From: Procambarus clarkii | Taxonomy: Eukaryota; Arthropoda; Malacostraca; Decapoda; Cambaridae | Length of the DNA stretch: 64,000 bases | Assembly: GCF_040958095.1 (NCBI RefSeq) | Contig: NC_091154.1 | Span: 45,868,486-45,932,485 of the forward strand | Reading direction: 5' to 3' | Part shown: one piece after another, positions 20,575 through 33,700 of the stretch | Layout: each line of letters opens with the position of its first letter | How positions within the stretch are numbered: position 1 is the first letter of the stretch | Notes under the pieces: model-generated | What the model was told of the DNA's origin: nothing | What the model saw: the letters and a program-made list of their open reading frames with translations, nothing else | The model's database searches: none | Program-made: the position numbers and the translations under genes

Positions 20575-22310
20575 TTTCAATATTTCAATACCAACATAGC
20601 TTTATTCTCTGACAATGTAAGGAATCTTATCATAAATAACAATCTCAACAAAAATCACATTATTCTGGGAGGTGATTTCAATATTGACCTGGGTCTTCAA
20701 AACAACCCTCAAGTTGACTATTTCCGTAACAGCATGCACTCCTGTATGCTAATCCCCACAATCACCAAGCCCACCCGAGTCACTCAAACATCTGCCACTA
20801 CCCTGGATCACCTATGGACTAATATAACAGCTCCCCTTACATCTGGGGTAATTTATGACAGAACAACTGACCACTATCCTACTTTCCTCATAGCAAACAT
20901 TGACACATCACCACCAGAAACCAAAAAACTTTCATTCAGGCTACATACTGAATCAGCTTTAGGCAATCTCTCCAATGCACTTCACAATATTAACTGGGAA
21001 TCTGAATTTAATAATTCACAGGATATAAACTCATCAACTAACCTCTTTCTCTCCAAAACTCTAAGCCTCTACAACACTCACTGTCCCCTCCTTACCAAAC
21101 AAGTAACTGATAAAAGAAAAAATAACCCGTGGCTCACAAGTGGCATAATTAAATCAATCAACAAAAAACATGAATACGAAAAGAAATTTAGGAGTGGCCT
21201 AATTTCAATGGAAGTAGTTAAAAAGTACTCGTCAGTGCTTACCAGTATCATAAGAAAAGCAAAACTTTAATATTATGAGACTAGATTCAAAGAAGCAAAA
21301 GGCAACATGAAAAGCACATGGAATACCATCTCTAACATCCTGGGAACTAAACAACACTCCCACAACCAGATAACACTCTCTAAGGATGGCCTTACACTGT
21401 CATCTGACTTAGAAATGGCGAATGAATTTAATAGCTTCTTTTCATCGATTGGTGCTAACCTTGCAAGTAAAATCCCACAGACTCAGACACATATCAACAC
21501 ATCTCTCAGGCAGCTATCCAAACTCTCTTCTCCTCTCACCAGTCAGCCCGTCAGATGTTGTGTCCATCATACACTCACTAAAAACCAAAGCTGGGAACAT
21601 CAGTGAAATCCCATCCATTGTATACAAGAGCGCCTCCCATGCCCTTGCACCACCTATAGCTCTGCTGTTCAACAAATCCCTTGAGTGTCATACCTTCCCT
21701 GATATCCTTAAAAACGCAAGAGTAACGCCAGTTCATAAAGGAGGTAATCCGTCAGACATAAACAACTACAGACCAATATCGAACCTACCCATACTATCAA
21801 AAATATTTGAAAAAATTATCTACAAACAGCTCAACTCCTATCTCGTAAAATTCGACATTCTTAGCCCCTGTCAGTTTGGCTTCCGCTCTCAAAAGAGTAC
21901 CAACGATGCAATTATTAGTCTCCTTGATATAATTTACTCTGCCCTTGACAAAAATGAGTTTCCAATTGGACTCTTCATTGACCTGAGAAAGGCCTTTGAT
22001 ACTGTTAATCACGATTACCTCTTATGTAAACTCCATCATTATGGAATCCGAGGCCATGCACTGGACTATATCCAATCCTATCTTAGTGATAGACACCAAT
22101 GTGTAGCCATCAATAATATAATCTCTCCCAGTCTACCAATAACCGTTGGAGTGCCTCAGGGCAGCATCTTGGGACCCTACTATTTCTTATATACATTAAT
22201 GATCTGCCTAATGTCTCTAACATTCTGAAACCTATTTTGTTTGCTGATGATACTACCCTCATTTACTCCAACCCCAACCCACATACACTAAATGATGTTG
22301 TTAATAATGA
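20575..22310 (+). pseudogene. LINE endonuclease C-terminus and RT (upstream of insertion)
   Basis: Reads IILGGDFNIDLG (Asp and Asn of the endonuclease), ITKPTRVTQTSATTLDHLW and DRTTDHYPTFL (Asp-His). The linker and RT follow: RVTPVHKGGNPSDINNYRPI, LFIDLRKAFDTVNHDYLL, GIRGHALDYIQSYLSDR, GVPQGSILGP. A shift near 22180 puts the catalytic FADD-containing text (ILFADDTTLIYSNPNPHTL) in another frame. There is also an in-frame stop at 21268-21270 (RKAKL then stop) and a shift near 21550. The ORF is therefore dead even without the inserted element. Confidence 0.85.
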
Positions 22311-22394
22311 ACTAAAGTAAGTAATTATCAAAAGAAGGCACCAAACCGGGAAGGCTATGTAGCACCATCAAAGACGCAAAATAATCAGAGGGCG

Positions 22395-25300
22395 CTAAAT
22401 ATCACCAAGGATGCCAATACGAGAACAAAAACGCATAAGGCGAACGATATCAAAAGTATCCGAGTCACCAAGAATTCTATCGAGGGACAGGTGACCGCGA
22501 GGGGCGGTCGGAAAGCAAGACATACGCTCGTCCTGGAAGTCAGGACATTCAAGAAGGACATGCACGACCGTAAGAGGGACAATGCAACTAGGACAATAAG
22601 GAGCAGGGCGGCGCTCCATTAAGTGACCATGGGTTAAGCAAGTATGGCCAATACGCAACCTCGCCAGAGCTGTTTCCCACCGCCGGTTACGGTGGAAGGA
22701 GGACTGCCACGAGGAAACACAACATTTAAGAGTACGTAGCTTGTTACCAGTAACAGACAACCACGAAGCCTGCCAACGGGTAAGGGCTGAGGAATGGATA
22801 ACTGGGTAAAAGTCGGAATACGGAATGCCCTTACGAGAGATGGGACAAGAGCGGACAGCTTCCTTGGCGGTAGCATCCGCATGCTCATTTAAAGACACAC
22901 CAATATGGCTGGGAACCCAACAAAACTCAACCGACTTAAATTTACTGTGAACGAGAAACAGCCAATGCTGGATCTCGACAACCACTGGATGAACTGGATT
23001 AAAGGACCCGAGAGCCATGAGGGCACTACGAGAGTCAACAACAACTACAAAGGAAGACTGACAACGAGAAAGTAGGAGACGAAGAGCATAGAGAATAGCA
23101 TAAAGTTCCGCTGTAAAGATGCTAGTCTCCGGAGGCAAGCGACACATATAAGTGCGATCAGGAAAAACAACAGAGTAGCCAACACCGTCCGCTGACTTAG
23201 ACCCATCGGTGAAGACAGAAACGGAGCGGGAGTGAGAAGAAAAGTGCTCGAGGAAAAGGCGTTTTAGAACCGTAGGAGGGGTAAAAGCTTTAGTGATACG
23301 GGTCAAGGATGTACAAAACCGCGGAAGAGGGACCCTCCACGGGGGCAAAGAAGGAACAACACGAGGAGAAACATCAGAAATACGAACGGAAAGAGAATCC
23401 TGCAGGCGAGATAACCGGACAGAAAGAGGGAGGTGGTGAAGAGGAACAGGAACCGCAGGAGGGGTAAAAGTTAAAGCACGACAGAGGCGAGAGGAAGGAT
23501 GTTGCAAGGACCGCGCAAGATAGCGAAGACAGTAGCGATCACGGCGGTCCTGGAGAGACAGGAAGCCAGTGTCAACATACAAGCTAAGGACGGGAGTCGA
23601 ACGAAAGGCACCAGAACTGAGGGGCAACCCAGTATGGTGCAAAGCATCAAGACGGCGAAGAGTAGAAGAAGCAGACGAGTAAGCAGGGCAACCATAATCG
23701 AGCTTAGACAGGACGAGAGAGGAATGTAAAGCAAGGAGAGTGCGCCTATCTGCCCCCCAAGAAGTATGGGACAAGACCCGAAGGAGGGTAAGGGCCTTAG
23801 AGCACTCAACACGGAGGTAAGAGATATGGGGAGACCAAGACAAACGAGTGTCAAGGAATAACCCCAAAAGCTTCGCGGAATCTTTGTATTCAAGGGGATG
23901 ACCATAAAGTGACAAAGAGGGACGAAGAACAACCCGTTTCCGCGTAAATGTCATGGCACAAGTCTTAGAAGTAGAGAACTTGAAGCCATGATCAGTGGCC
24001 CAAGACGACACGGCATCAATTGCAAGTTGAAGCCGGCGTTGAAGGAGAGGCGAATCATCACCCTGACAACAAAGGGTAAGATCATCGACATAGAGAGCGG
24101 AGAAGACACCAGAAGGAAGAGAGGAAAGAAGACCATTGAGGGCAACCAGAAAAAGAGTAGTGCTCAGAACACTACCCTGGGGCACACCTTCGTATTGCTG
24201 AAAAGAGGGAGAGAGAGCGGTACCAAGGCGCACCCGAAAGGAACGACGAGAGAGGAAGCTGCGGAGAAAGAGAGGGAGATGACCACGAAGGCCAAAAGAA
24301 TGAAGTTGAGATAGGATATGATAACGCCAAGTGGTGTCGTAAGCCTTTTCCAGGTCAAAAAGGACGGCAACAACGGAGGTCTTCGCAGCAAAAGCAGTAC
24401 GAATATAGACCTCCAAGTTCACCAGGACATCTGTCGTGCTGCGGCACTTGCGGAAACCAAATTGAGAAGGGGAGAGGTGATGGTGTTCCAGGAACCACAT
24501 CAGACGAACGTTAACCATACGTTCAAAGAGTTTGCAGACACAACTCGTGAGAGCAATAGGGCGAAAGTCCTTAGGGGAAGTACCTAGAGACCCCAGTTTG
24601 CGAACAGGGAGGACAACGGCATCGAGCCAGTCCTCAGGGACTGACAACGACTCCCAGATCCGATTATACAGACTCAGTAAATACTGAGACGTGCTCGGAG
24701 GGAGATGGCGAAGCATCTCATAATGAATACCATCGGAGCCCGCCGCCGTAGATCCGCAGAGGGCCAGGGCAGAACGAAGTTCAGAGAGAGAGAAGGGATC
24801 ATTATAGGGAAGCTGAAGATGAGTGCAGAAATCTAAAGGACGAGACTCAAGGACAGGTTTACGAAGAAGGAAAGATTGGGGAAGATGAAGACCAGAGCTA
24901 ACAGAAGAAAAGTGGGAACCCAGTTCGGAAGCGACCTGCAACGGGTCCGCCACAAGAGTATCATGGAGGTGAAGGACCGGTGAAACATCGGGAACGAACT
25001 TACCCGCTATCTTGCGGATACGCTTCCAGATCTGGGCCAGAGGGGTTTCGGACGTAATTGTTGAGACATAAGATGCCCAACATTCACGTTTAGCCGTACG
25101 GATGGCCCTACGGGCCACCGCACTCGCTTTCCGAAAGAAAAGAAAAGAATCGGTCGTCTGCCTACGGCGGTGCCTCTTCCAGGCTGCACGCTTACAGCGG
25201 ACAGCCCGAGCACAGTCCGCATTCCACCAGGGAACGCACTTCCGTGGACCCCGAGAGGAAGAGCGAGGAATAGAGCGGAGGGCAGCGTTGAAGACAATGT

Positions 25301-26116
25301 CATGAAAAAGGAGGAGAGCGCGAGAGAGAGGCAGAAGGGAGAGGTCAGAGAGAGCAGCACTGAGGGTAAATAGGGTCCAGTCTGCCTTAGCAAACTGCCA
25401 CCTAGGGAAAGAGAGGGAAGGGCGAAAAGAGAAAAAGGAAACAAGGATGGGGAAATGATCACTTCCATGGAGGTCATCAAGAACCTGCCACGTGAAATCT
25501 AAGTAAAGAGAAGAAGAGCAGAGAGAAAGATCAAGACAAGAAAGGGTGCGAGTCCGAGAGTCCAAATGAGTGGGCTCACCAGAATTCAGAAGAGACAGGG
25601 AAGAAGATAGGAGAAACGGCTCAAGGAGGCGACCCCGGGTATTCGTCAGAACGTCACCCCAAAGAGAATGACGACAATTGAAGTCACCCAGCAGGAGCAC
25701 AGGCTCCGGCAAGGAGTCTAGGAGGTGTTTCAAATCAGGAAGAGAGAGCGGGACACTCGGGGGGAGATAAATGGAACAAACTGTGTACCATTTCCCCACA
25801 AAGATACGAGCAGCAGAACAATGGAGAGGCGAAGGAAAAAGTAAAGGAACAAAGGGAACATCTGCACGAATCAAGAGAGCAGAAGAATTAGAAGCCCCAG
25901 CAATGGCTGGGGGGGGGGGGAGAGAAAGGAATAGCCACGAAAACGACCAGGACGAGCACCAAGCATTGGCTCCTGGAGACAGACACAAAGGGGCGAAAAC
26001 CGCGAAATCAGAAGTTGGAGTTCGAGGAAATTGGCGTAATAACCTCGAACGTTCCATTGAAGAATGGACAACGACGAGAAGAGAAAGAACAAAAACAGAG
26101 AACAAGGAAGAAACAA
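22395..26116 (-). pseudogene. I-group LINE copy 1 ORF2, frameshifted in the endonuclease
   Basis: About 95 per cent of ORF2 is open (25875-22395). It contains the endonuclease end (LLLGDFNCRHSLWGD, GSDHFPILV), RT (DFRPIALTSC, LFDLEKAYDTTWRYH, GVPQGSVLSTTLF, catalytic YVDDLTLC), RNase H (VFTDGSKSADGVGY, AELYAILYAL, VVDSRSALMA, NEHADATAKEA) and a final CPSCIVPLTVVHVLLEC knuckle. The first ~80 residues (SILQWNVRGYYAN, LQEPMLGARPG) lie in another frame (26116-25871). The shift coincides with a run of 12 G at about 25909-25920, where copy 2 has 10. Either replication slippage or a sequencing or assembly error could explain it. Confidence 0.9.
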
Positions 26117-26139
26117 AGGCGAAAGAGCAACAGAGCACG

Positions 26140-28122
26140 TTAAAGAATATCAGGGTCGGGATCAGGGTCAGCAAAGTCAGGGTTAGGGGGCATGGGTAAA
26201 CTGAGCAAAGACGGAGGGAAGGAAACGGGAGAACAGATCAGAGGTGGGCGGGCGGGGTCCGGAGGAGGAGGAGGAAGAGGAGGAGACAACGGAGAGGAGC
26301 AGTCAAGGACAGCAATAGGGCGAAGTAGAAAGAGGGGGAGTAGAAAGAGGGGAGCGCACCCCAGCAAGAGCAGCAACCGAAAGGGAAGCAGGGGCCAAAG
26401 AAACCTCCATAGCAGGAACAGGGGGCGCAACCACTGAAATGGGAGGGGAAGGAGCAACAGAGCCAGAAGTAGGAGCTAAGGAAGAAAGCGAGGCCTTCTT
26501 ACCCGCCGGGGAAGAGGAAGGAGAGGAGCCAGGCTTACGCTTCTGACTTAAAGAGACAGGTGTCCCAGCAACTACGTACTGGGCAACGGATTCCAGTGTC
26601 TCAACAGGAGAAGCCGAACGAGAGCACACACGACGGCCGTTAGGAGAGCGATGGACATCCGCCTGCACCGACAGGCGGCGGGGAGAGCCGATAGATGGAG
26701 GAAGAGGATGGGAAGGAGGATCGGAGGGGGACGAGGAAGAAGACACAGGAGACATGACAGACCGGGTTGAAAGAAGGGGAACCCCAGACAGAGGACCAGG
26801 AGGGGGACCCCTCGGGAAAGAACTCAAAGGAACAGAGGAGGGGGCAGTGGGCGTATCAGGGTCCAAGGCCCGGAAACGGTTGAGAGTCTGAGGAAGGGGG
26901 GGGAAGGACGAGGAGAGGAAGAGCGCAACACGCGAGCATAAGAGATGTTAGTATAAGGCGGGAGCCGGCGAACCTGGCGCCTCGCCTCAGGAAAAGACAA
27001 ACGCTCCCGGTACTTCAGGTTAAGGACGGCCGCCTCAAGCTTGTAATGGACACAGGCACGGGAGAACGTAGGATGGGCCTCACCGCAGTTGAGGCAGCGA
27101 GCTTGGGGAGAAGTGCACTCCGACTTAGAGTGACCTTCACTCCCACACAAAGGACAGAGAGAGACAGTCCCAGAGCAGCGGAGGGCACCATGCCCAAACC
27201 TCCAGCACTTATTACAAAGTCGAGGAGAAGGAATATACTCCTGGACAGAGCACCTAGCACCAGCAAGAATGACAGAGGATGGAAGGGTCCTACCATCAAA
27301 GGTGATCTTCACAACGCGAAGGGGTTGACGGCGACGACCACGAGGGGGACGAGTAAACGAGTCAACCTGGAGGACAGAATGGCCTTGGGCATCAAGGATA
27401 TGCCGAATATCATCGTGGCAATCCTGCAGATTCCGAACACTGGTTGCAACATGGGGTGGGAGGAGAATAGTGCCAACACTGGAATTCATCTGAACGTTCT
27501 TGGAGACCCGAACAGGGATCTCGCCAAGGCAAGATAAGGCAGCCAAGCGGGAAGCCGCATCCTGAGAAGGAGCAGCAACGACACGTGTACCGAGACGAGT
27601 GGGGTTGAAAGTAACACACGCATCCACGGAATCTACAAGATGCCGATGGAGGGAGAAATCGTCAGGAGGCGCAGAATCAAGAGGGAGGAGATCAAAGTAT
27701 TTGGCCCATGAAGCAGGACCAAACAAGGCCTGATACGCATCAGCACGGGAAGGAATCGAGCGAGTGCGGTTGGGGCGCGAACGGCGTTGAGAACCCCTAG
27801 AGAGAGAGGGGTCAAAAGGCGCAGTAGTCACAACGAAAGACTTAGCCACACCAGGGGACGAAGTGGTCACCACCGGGGGCTGGAGGCTCGACCCAACCTC
27901 AGAGGAGGGAGGGGAGCTGGGGGAAGAAGTCAGGACGGTCAAAGGAGGAGCAAGGTCGGGGCCCAACGCAGCGGGAGCTACAGAGCCTGGTCTTCCAATA
28001 CAGGCCGACTCGGGGGCTTGGTCGCCCACCCCACGAGCCTGAGAGGGTACAACGGAAACATTCAACGACATAGAGACGAAAAGTGACAAATTCATCCACG
28101 AATGTGCCCCCATACCCACCAT
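26140..28122 (-). pseudogene. I-group LINE copy 1 ORF1 (gag-like), two frameshifts
   Basis: The first 432 residues (28122-26824) are open and contain three zinc knuckles: CNKCWRFGHGALRC, CPLCGSEGHSKSEC and CLNCGEAHPTFSRAC. The frame is then lost at a run of 8 G near 26897, where copy 2 has 6. It is picked up in 26866-26303 and lost again near 26320, where a short GTAGAAAGAGGGGGA-type duplication differs from copy 2. The last part (26457-26140) ends PDFADPDPDPD as in copy 2. The first knuckle retains its histidine, unlike copy 2. Confidence 0.9.
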
Positions 28123-28621
28123 GGAGCCACAATTAGAGGCAGGACACCCAACAGGAAGCTATCGCCGATCATGCCGGGGCCCCCTAGGGGTGCGTCGTGA
28201 GTATACGCCCCACAAACGCCACCTTAAGAACCGTCAGTCCGTCGAGATCGGGTTCAGCGACGAAAGGGGGATTGACAATAAAAGGTTCCCCTCGCTCGAG
28301 ACGTCGGGTACTACAGTTCTACGGGTGCAAGAGTATGCCTCCTCAAGCACCCGGGCGTCAAAATAGAAGAAGTCCAAAGAAATAATCCAAAACAAGCAAA
28401 AGGTCGGCAGGAAACGACAAGCAGATAGGAGAAGAGGGGGGAGAAAAACGAAACATAAGGAAAAGGAAAAGCGATCCGGCACAATTGGAGAAGACAGCAG
28501 CAGAAGTGCAAGGCCAGAAAAGGACAGAGGACTGCCCAACGGAGCATCACACTCCGGCAGCCGTCCACCAAGCCCCCTCACGACGCCAACGGGCCGGAAG
28601 GGGAGGGGGTAATGAACTAAA

Positions 28622-29363
28622 AAAAAAGTCCACTTATGGATGTCAACCAACAAACTAACACTTAACATAGAAAAGACCTACTACATCCTATTTGGAAGCA
28701 AATCTACAAATGCAATTCAGCTTCAGATTGACAATGTAAACATTAGCAATAAAAATGATGGAACGTTTCTTGGCATATTCCTAGACAAGAGACTCAACTT
28801 CAGTACCCACATACAACACATAACTAAGAGTCTCTAAAACAGTTGGTATACTCTCCAAAATCAGATATTATGTTCCTAACTCTGCTCTCATCTCCCTATA
28901 TTATGCACTAATCTATCCCTATCTCAACTATGGTATCTGTGCATGGGGTTCAACCACTGCAAACCACCTCAAGTCCATCATCACCCAGCAAAAATCTGCT
29001 ATCAGAATAATATCAAATTCTGCTTTCAGACAACACACAGCCCCCTTGTTTAACTCCCTAAACCTGCTAAACATAATCTCACTCCACAAATTCTCTTGTG
29101 TCAACTACATTTACAAAACCCTGTTCTTAAATGCAAATCCTTGTCTGAAACTCTTCCTGGACAGATGTAATAGGACCCATTATCACCACACCAGAAATAA
29201 ATATCTCTTCGATATCCCCAGAGTTAAACTTAATTTGTGTAAACACTCTATGCAAATAAAGGGACCCAGTTTATGGAACTCACTCCCTACTGAATTGAAA
29301 AGCTGTCCAACTTTTACATCATTCAAAATCAATACTAAAAAGTACCTAATTTCATCTTCATAG
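28622..29363 (+). pseudogene. LINE RT C-terminal region (downstream of insertion)
   Basis: Continuation of the RT gene interrupted at 22316: STNKLTLNIEKTYYILFGSK, GTFLGIFLDKRLNFSTHIQH, and from 29046 NYIYKTLFLNANPCLKLF and KGPSLWNSLPTELKSC. The join VVNNELK..STNKLTLNIEK is what the family reads without the insertion. A shift after HITKSL (28834) separates the two open parts. The non-coding tail follows at 29364-29813. Confidence 0.8.
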
Positions 29364-30755
29364 TTTTTCTCTTTTTGCCTTAAAATTGCACTGTATCTAT
29401 TGCTACCCAATCTCCCAACCTTTTTGTTCCCAATTTGAACATCTTTACCATTGTGATCATTGCTGTCTTATATGTGCTGTCAATCTGCTGTATGGTGTCT
29501 ATTAATCTTGTTTAAATTACTAATCAAGCTGTCAATGTAATCAATCAGAGCTTTAATATAACAATGTGCTTTAATATACTTACTTATCTCTCTCATCTCA
29601 TTTTTCTCTTGTAATGTATCTTTCATTTATCAATTCTGATTGAAATTACCTACTTAAAATTATCTGCTAGATTAAGGACCTGCCCGAAACGCTGTGCGTA
29701 CTAGTGGCTTTACAAGAATGTAATTACTGTACTATCCAATGTATTCTCACAAACCCAATGTACCTTCTTGTATATATATAAATAAAATAAAATAAATAAA
29801 ATAAAATAAAATAAATGTCTCTGATTGATTTTTCATAGTTTTTTGCTGTAATATTATTCAATAGTGTGTAGTGTGATATATTTATATAATAAAATGAGTG
29901 AATCATCGCTGTACTCAAAAATATGGTGTGCATACTGTTGATTCAATTATGTTCATCAAACAGTGAACAAATACTTTGTTGGTTATTACACTATATACAC
30001 AGGTTACATATAAGTATCTGCATGTTTTGTTCACCATAACGAACCACTAAGTTGCTATTATGAGTCAAAAAGTAACGAGGAGAGACTGCCACACACCAGC
30101 CAGCCACTCGCTGCCACTCACTCCCCCTCAACACCTCACTCGCCCACATTCTCCTCCCACAATACTGTTTTTGCTTTTATTCACTATATACAGACATTAT
30201 ATATAAGTATCTACATTCGTGTTCACCATAACGAACCACTAAGTTGGTATGCTGAGTGGCAGTGGCAGCCAGTGGCAGCCCGCCACTTGCTGCCACTCCC
30301 TCCCTCCCTCACCTCACCTGACTTGCTACCATTCTCCTCCCACCATAATGTTTTCGCTTTTATACAGACGTTATATATAAGTATCTACATTTGTGTTCAC
30401 CATACCGAACCACTAAGCTGGTATGGTGAGTGCAGTCAATAAAAGGTGGCCACACACAGTCAGAAGACAACGCCACCACTCTCCCTCCCACAGCATTACT
30501 CCTCCCTCCATGGAGCACAGCACTAAATATCACCACAATCTTGCTATTATCAGAACCCTGGTCAGCTTTATCAGTCAGGGGTCTTCTGTAATAATATCGC
30601 TACATAATAGCATGAACAAGTATATTATGGCATTTTTAGGCAATGCTGTGGTCACAAGCTGAACAGCAGTGCTGTAAGTAAGTAATTATCAAAAGAAGGC
30701 ACCAAACCGGGAAGGCTATGTAGCACCATCAAATACGCAAAATAATCAGAGGGCG

Positions 30756-33700
30756 CTAAATATCACCAAGGATGCCAATACGAGAACAAAAACGCATAAG
30801 GCGAACGATATCAAAAGTAGCCGAGTCACCAAGAATTCTATCGAGGGACAGGTGACCGCGAGGGGCGGTCGGAAAGCAAGACATACGCTCGTCCTGGAAG
30901 TCAGGACATTCAAGAAGGACATGCACGACCGTAAGAGGGACAATGCAACTAGGACAATAAGGAGCAGGGCGGCGCTCCATCAAGTGACCATGGGTTAAGC
31001 GAGTATGGCCAATACGCAACCTCGCCAGAGCTGTTTCCCACCGCCGGTTACGGTGGAAGGAGGACTGCCACGAGGAAACACAACATTTAAGAGTACGTAG
31101 CTCGTTACCAGTAACAGACAACCAAGAAGCCTGCCAACGGGTAAGGACTGAGGAATGGATAACCGGGTAAAAGTCGGAATACGGAATGCCCTTACGAGAG
31201 ATGGGACAAGAGCGGACAGCTTCCTTGGCGGCAGCATCCGCACGCTCATTTAAAGACACACCAATATGGCTGGGAACCCAACAAAACTCAACCGACTTAA
31301 ATTTACTATGAACGAGAAACAGCCAATGCTGGATCTCGACAACCACTGGATGAACTGGATTAAAGGACCCGAGAGCCATGAGGGCACTACGAGAGTCAAC
31401 AACAACTACAAAGGAAGACTGACAACGAGAAAGTAGGAGACGAAGAGCATAGAGAATAGCATAAAGTTCCGCTGTAAAGATGCTAGTCTCCGGAGGCAAG
31501 CGACACATATAAGTGCAATCAGGAAAAACAACAGAGTAGCCAACACCGTCCGCTGACTTAGACCCATCGGTGAAGACAGAAACGGAGCGGGAGTGAGAAG
31601 AAAAGTGCTCGAGGAAAAGGCGTTTTAGAACCGTAGGAGGGGTAAAAGCTTTAGTGATACGGGTCAAGGAAGTACAAAACCGCGGAAGAGGGACCCTCCA
31701 CGGGGGCAAAGAAGGAACAACACGAGGAGAAACATCAGAAATACGAACGGAAAGAGAATCCTGCAGGCGAGATAACCGGACAGAAAGAGGGAGGTGGTGA
31801 AGAGGAACAGGAACCGCAGGAGGGGTAAAAGTTAAAGCACGACAGAGGCGAGAGGAAGGATGTTGCAAGGACCGCGCAAGATAGCGAAGACAGTAGCGAT
31901 CACGGCGGTCCTGGAGAGACAGGAAGCCAGTGTCAACATACAAGCTAAGGACGGGAGTCGAACGAAAGGCACCAGAACTGAGGCGCAACCCAGTATGGTG
32001 CAAAGCATCAAGACGGCGAAGAGTAGAAGGAGAAGCAGACGAGTAAGCAGGGCAACCATAATCGAGCTTAGACAGGACGAGAGAAGAATGTAAAGCAAGG
32101 AGAGTGCGCCTATCTGCCCCCCAAGAAGTATGGGACAAGACCCGAAGGAGGGTAAGGGCCTTAGAGCACTCAACACGGAGGTAAGAGATATGGGGAGACC
32201 AAGACAAACGAGTGTCAAGGAATAACCCCAAAAGCTTCGCGGAATCTTTGTATTCAAGGGGATGACCATAAAGTGACAAAGAGGGACGAAGAACAACCCG
32301 TTTCCGCGTAAATGTCATGGCACAAGTCTTAGAAGTAGAGAACTTGAAGCCATGATCAGTGGCCCAAGACGACACGGCATCAATTGCAAGTTGAAGCCGG
32401 CGTTGAAGGAAAGGCGAATCATCACCCTGACAACAAAGGGTAAGATCATCGACATAGAGAGCGGAGAAGACACCAGAAGGAAGAGAGGAAAGAAGACCAT
32501 TGAGGGCAACCAGAAAAAGAGTAGTGCTCAGAACACTACCCTGGGGCACACCTTCGTATTGCTGAAAAGAGGGAGAGAGAGCGGTACCAAGGCGCACCCG
32601 AAAGGAACGACGAGAGAGGAAGCTGCGGAGAAAGAGAGGGAGATGACCACGAAGGCCAAAAGAATGAAGTTGAGATAGGATATGATAACGCCAAGTGGTG
32701 TCGTAAGCCTTTTCCAGGTCAAAAAGGACGGCAACAACGGAGGTCTTCGCAGCAAAAGCAGTACGAATATAGACCTCCAAGTTCACCAGGACATCTATCG
32801 TGCTGCGGCACTTGCGGAAACCAAATTGAGAAGGGGAGAGGAGGTGATGGTGTTCCAGGAACCACATCAGACGAACGTTAACCATACGTTCAAAAAGTTT
32901 GCAGACACAACTTGTGAGAGCAATAGGGCGAAAGTCCTTAGGGGAAGTACCCAGAGACCCCGGTTTGCGAACAGGGAGGACAACGGCATCGAGCCAGTCC
33001 TCAGGGACTGACGACGACTCCCAGATCCGATTATACAGACTCAGTAAATACTGAGACGTGCTCGGAGGGAGATGGCGAAGCATCTCATAATGAATACCAT
33101 CGGAGCCCGTCGCCGTAGAACCGCAGAGGGCCAGAGCAGAACGAAGTTCAGAGAGAGAGAAGGGATCATTATAGGGAAGCTGAAGATGAGTGCAGAAATC
33201 TAAAGGACGAGACTCAAGGACAGGTTTACGAAGAAGGAAAGATTGGGGAAGATGAAGACCAGAGCTAACAGAAGAAAAGTGGGAACCCAGTTCGGAAGCG
33301 ACCTGCAACGGGTCCGCCACAAGATTATCATGGAGGTGAAGGACCGGTGAAACATCGGGAACGAACTTACCCGCTATCTTGCGGATACGCTTCCAGATCT
33401 GGGCCAGAGGGGTTTCGGACGTAATTGTTGAGACATAAGATGCCCAACATTCACGTTTAGCCGTACGGATGGCCCTACGGGCCACCGCACTCGCTTTCCG
33501 AAAGAAAAGAAAAGAATCGGTCGTCTGCCTACGGCGGTGCCTCTTCCAGGCTGCACGCTTACAGCGGACAGCCCGAGCACAGTCCGCATTCCACCAGGGA
33601 ACGCACTTCCGTGGACCCCGAGAGGAAGAGCGAGGAATAGAGCGGAGGGCAGCGTTGAAGACAGTGTCATGAAAAAGGAGGAGAGCGCGAGAGAGAGGCA

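Larger units (their letters stand above)
22317..28609 (-). mobile_element. I-group LINE, copy 1 (full length, frames broken)
   Basis: Full-length by both ends: the 5' end (at 28609, minus strand) starts CCCCCTCCCCTTCCGGCCCG and the 3' end (at 22317) is GATAATTACTTAC, both identical to copy 2. It is flanked by a 12-bp duplication TAATGAACTAAA at 22305-22316 and 28610-28621. The order is ORF1 with zinc knuckles, then ORF2 with endonuclease, RT, RNase H and a C-terminal zinc knuckle. It inserted into the RT gene of another LINE; the host frame resumes at 28622. Confidence 0.93.
20557..29813 (+). mobile_element. Jockey/CR1-like LINE, 5' truncated, interrupted
   Basis: Plus-strand LINE flanked by the short duplication AATGTCT (20550-20556 and 29814-29820). 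It starts inside the endonuclease and ends with GATTAAGGACCTGCCCGAAA, GTGGCTTTACAAGAATG and an (AAAATA)n-type tail, as in the related copy at 59073-60326. A 6.3-kb I-group LINE in the opposite orientation interrupts it at 22317-28609. Without that insertion the element would be about 3 kb. Confidence 0.85.

Noticed and set aside
22395..28668. Many plus-strand frames of 70-180 codons opposite the I-group LINE ORFs
   Set aside because: They are antisense shadows; the same frames appear in both copies only because the copies are nearly identical, and they contain no domain.
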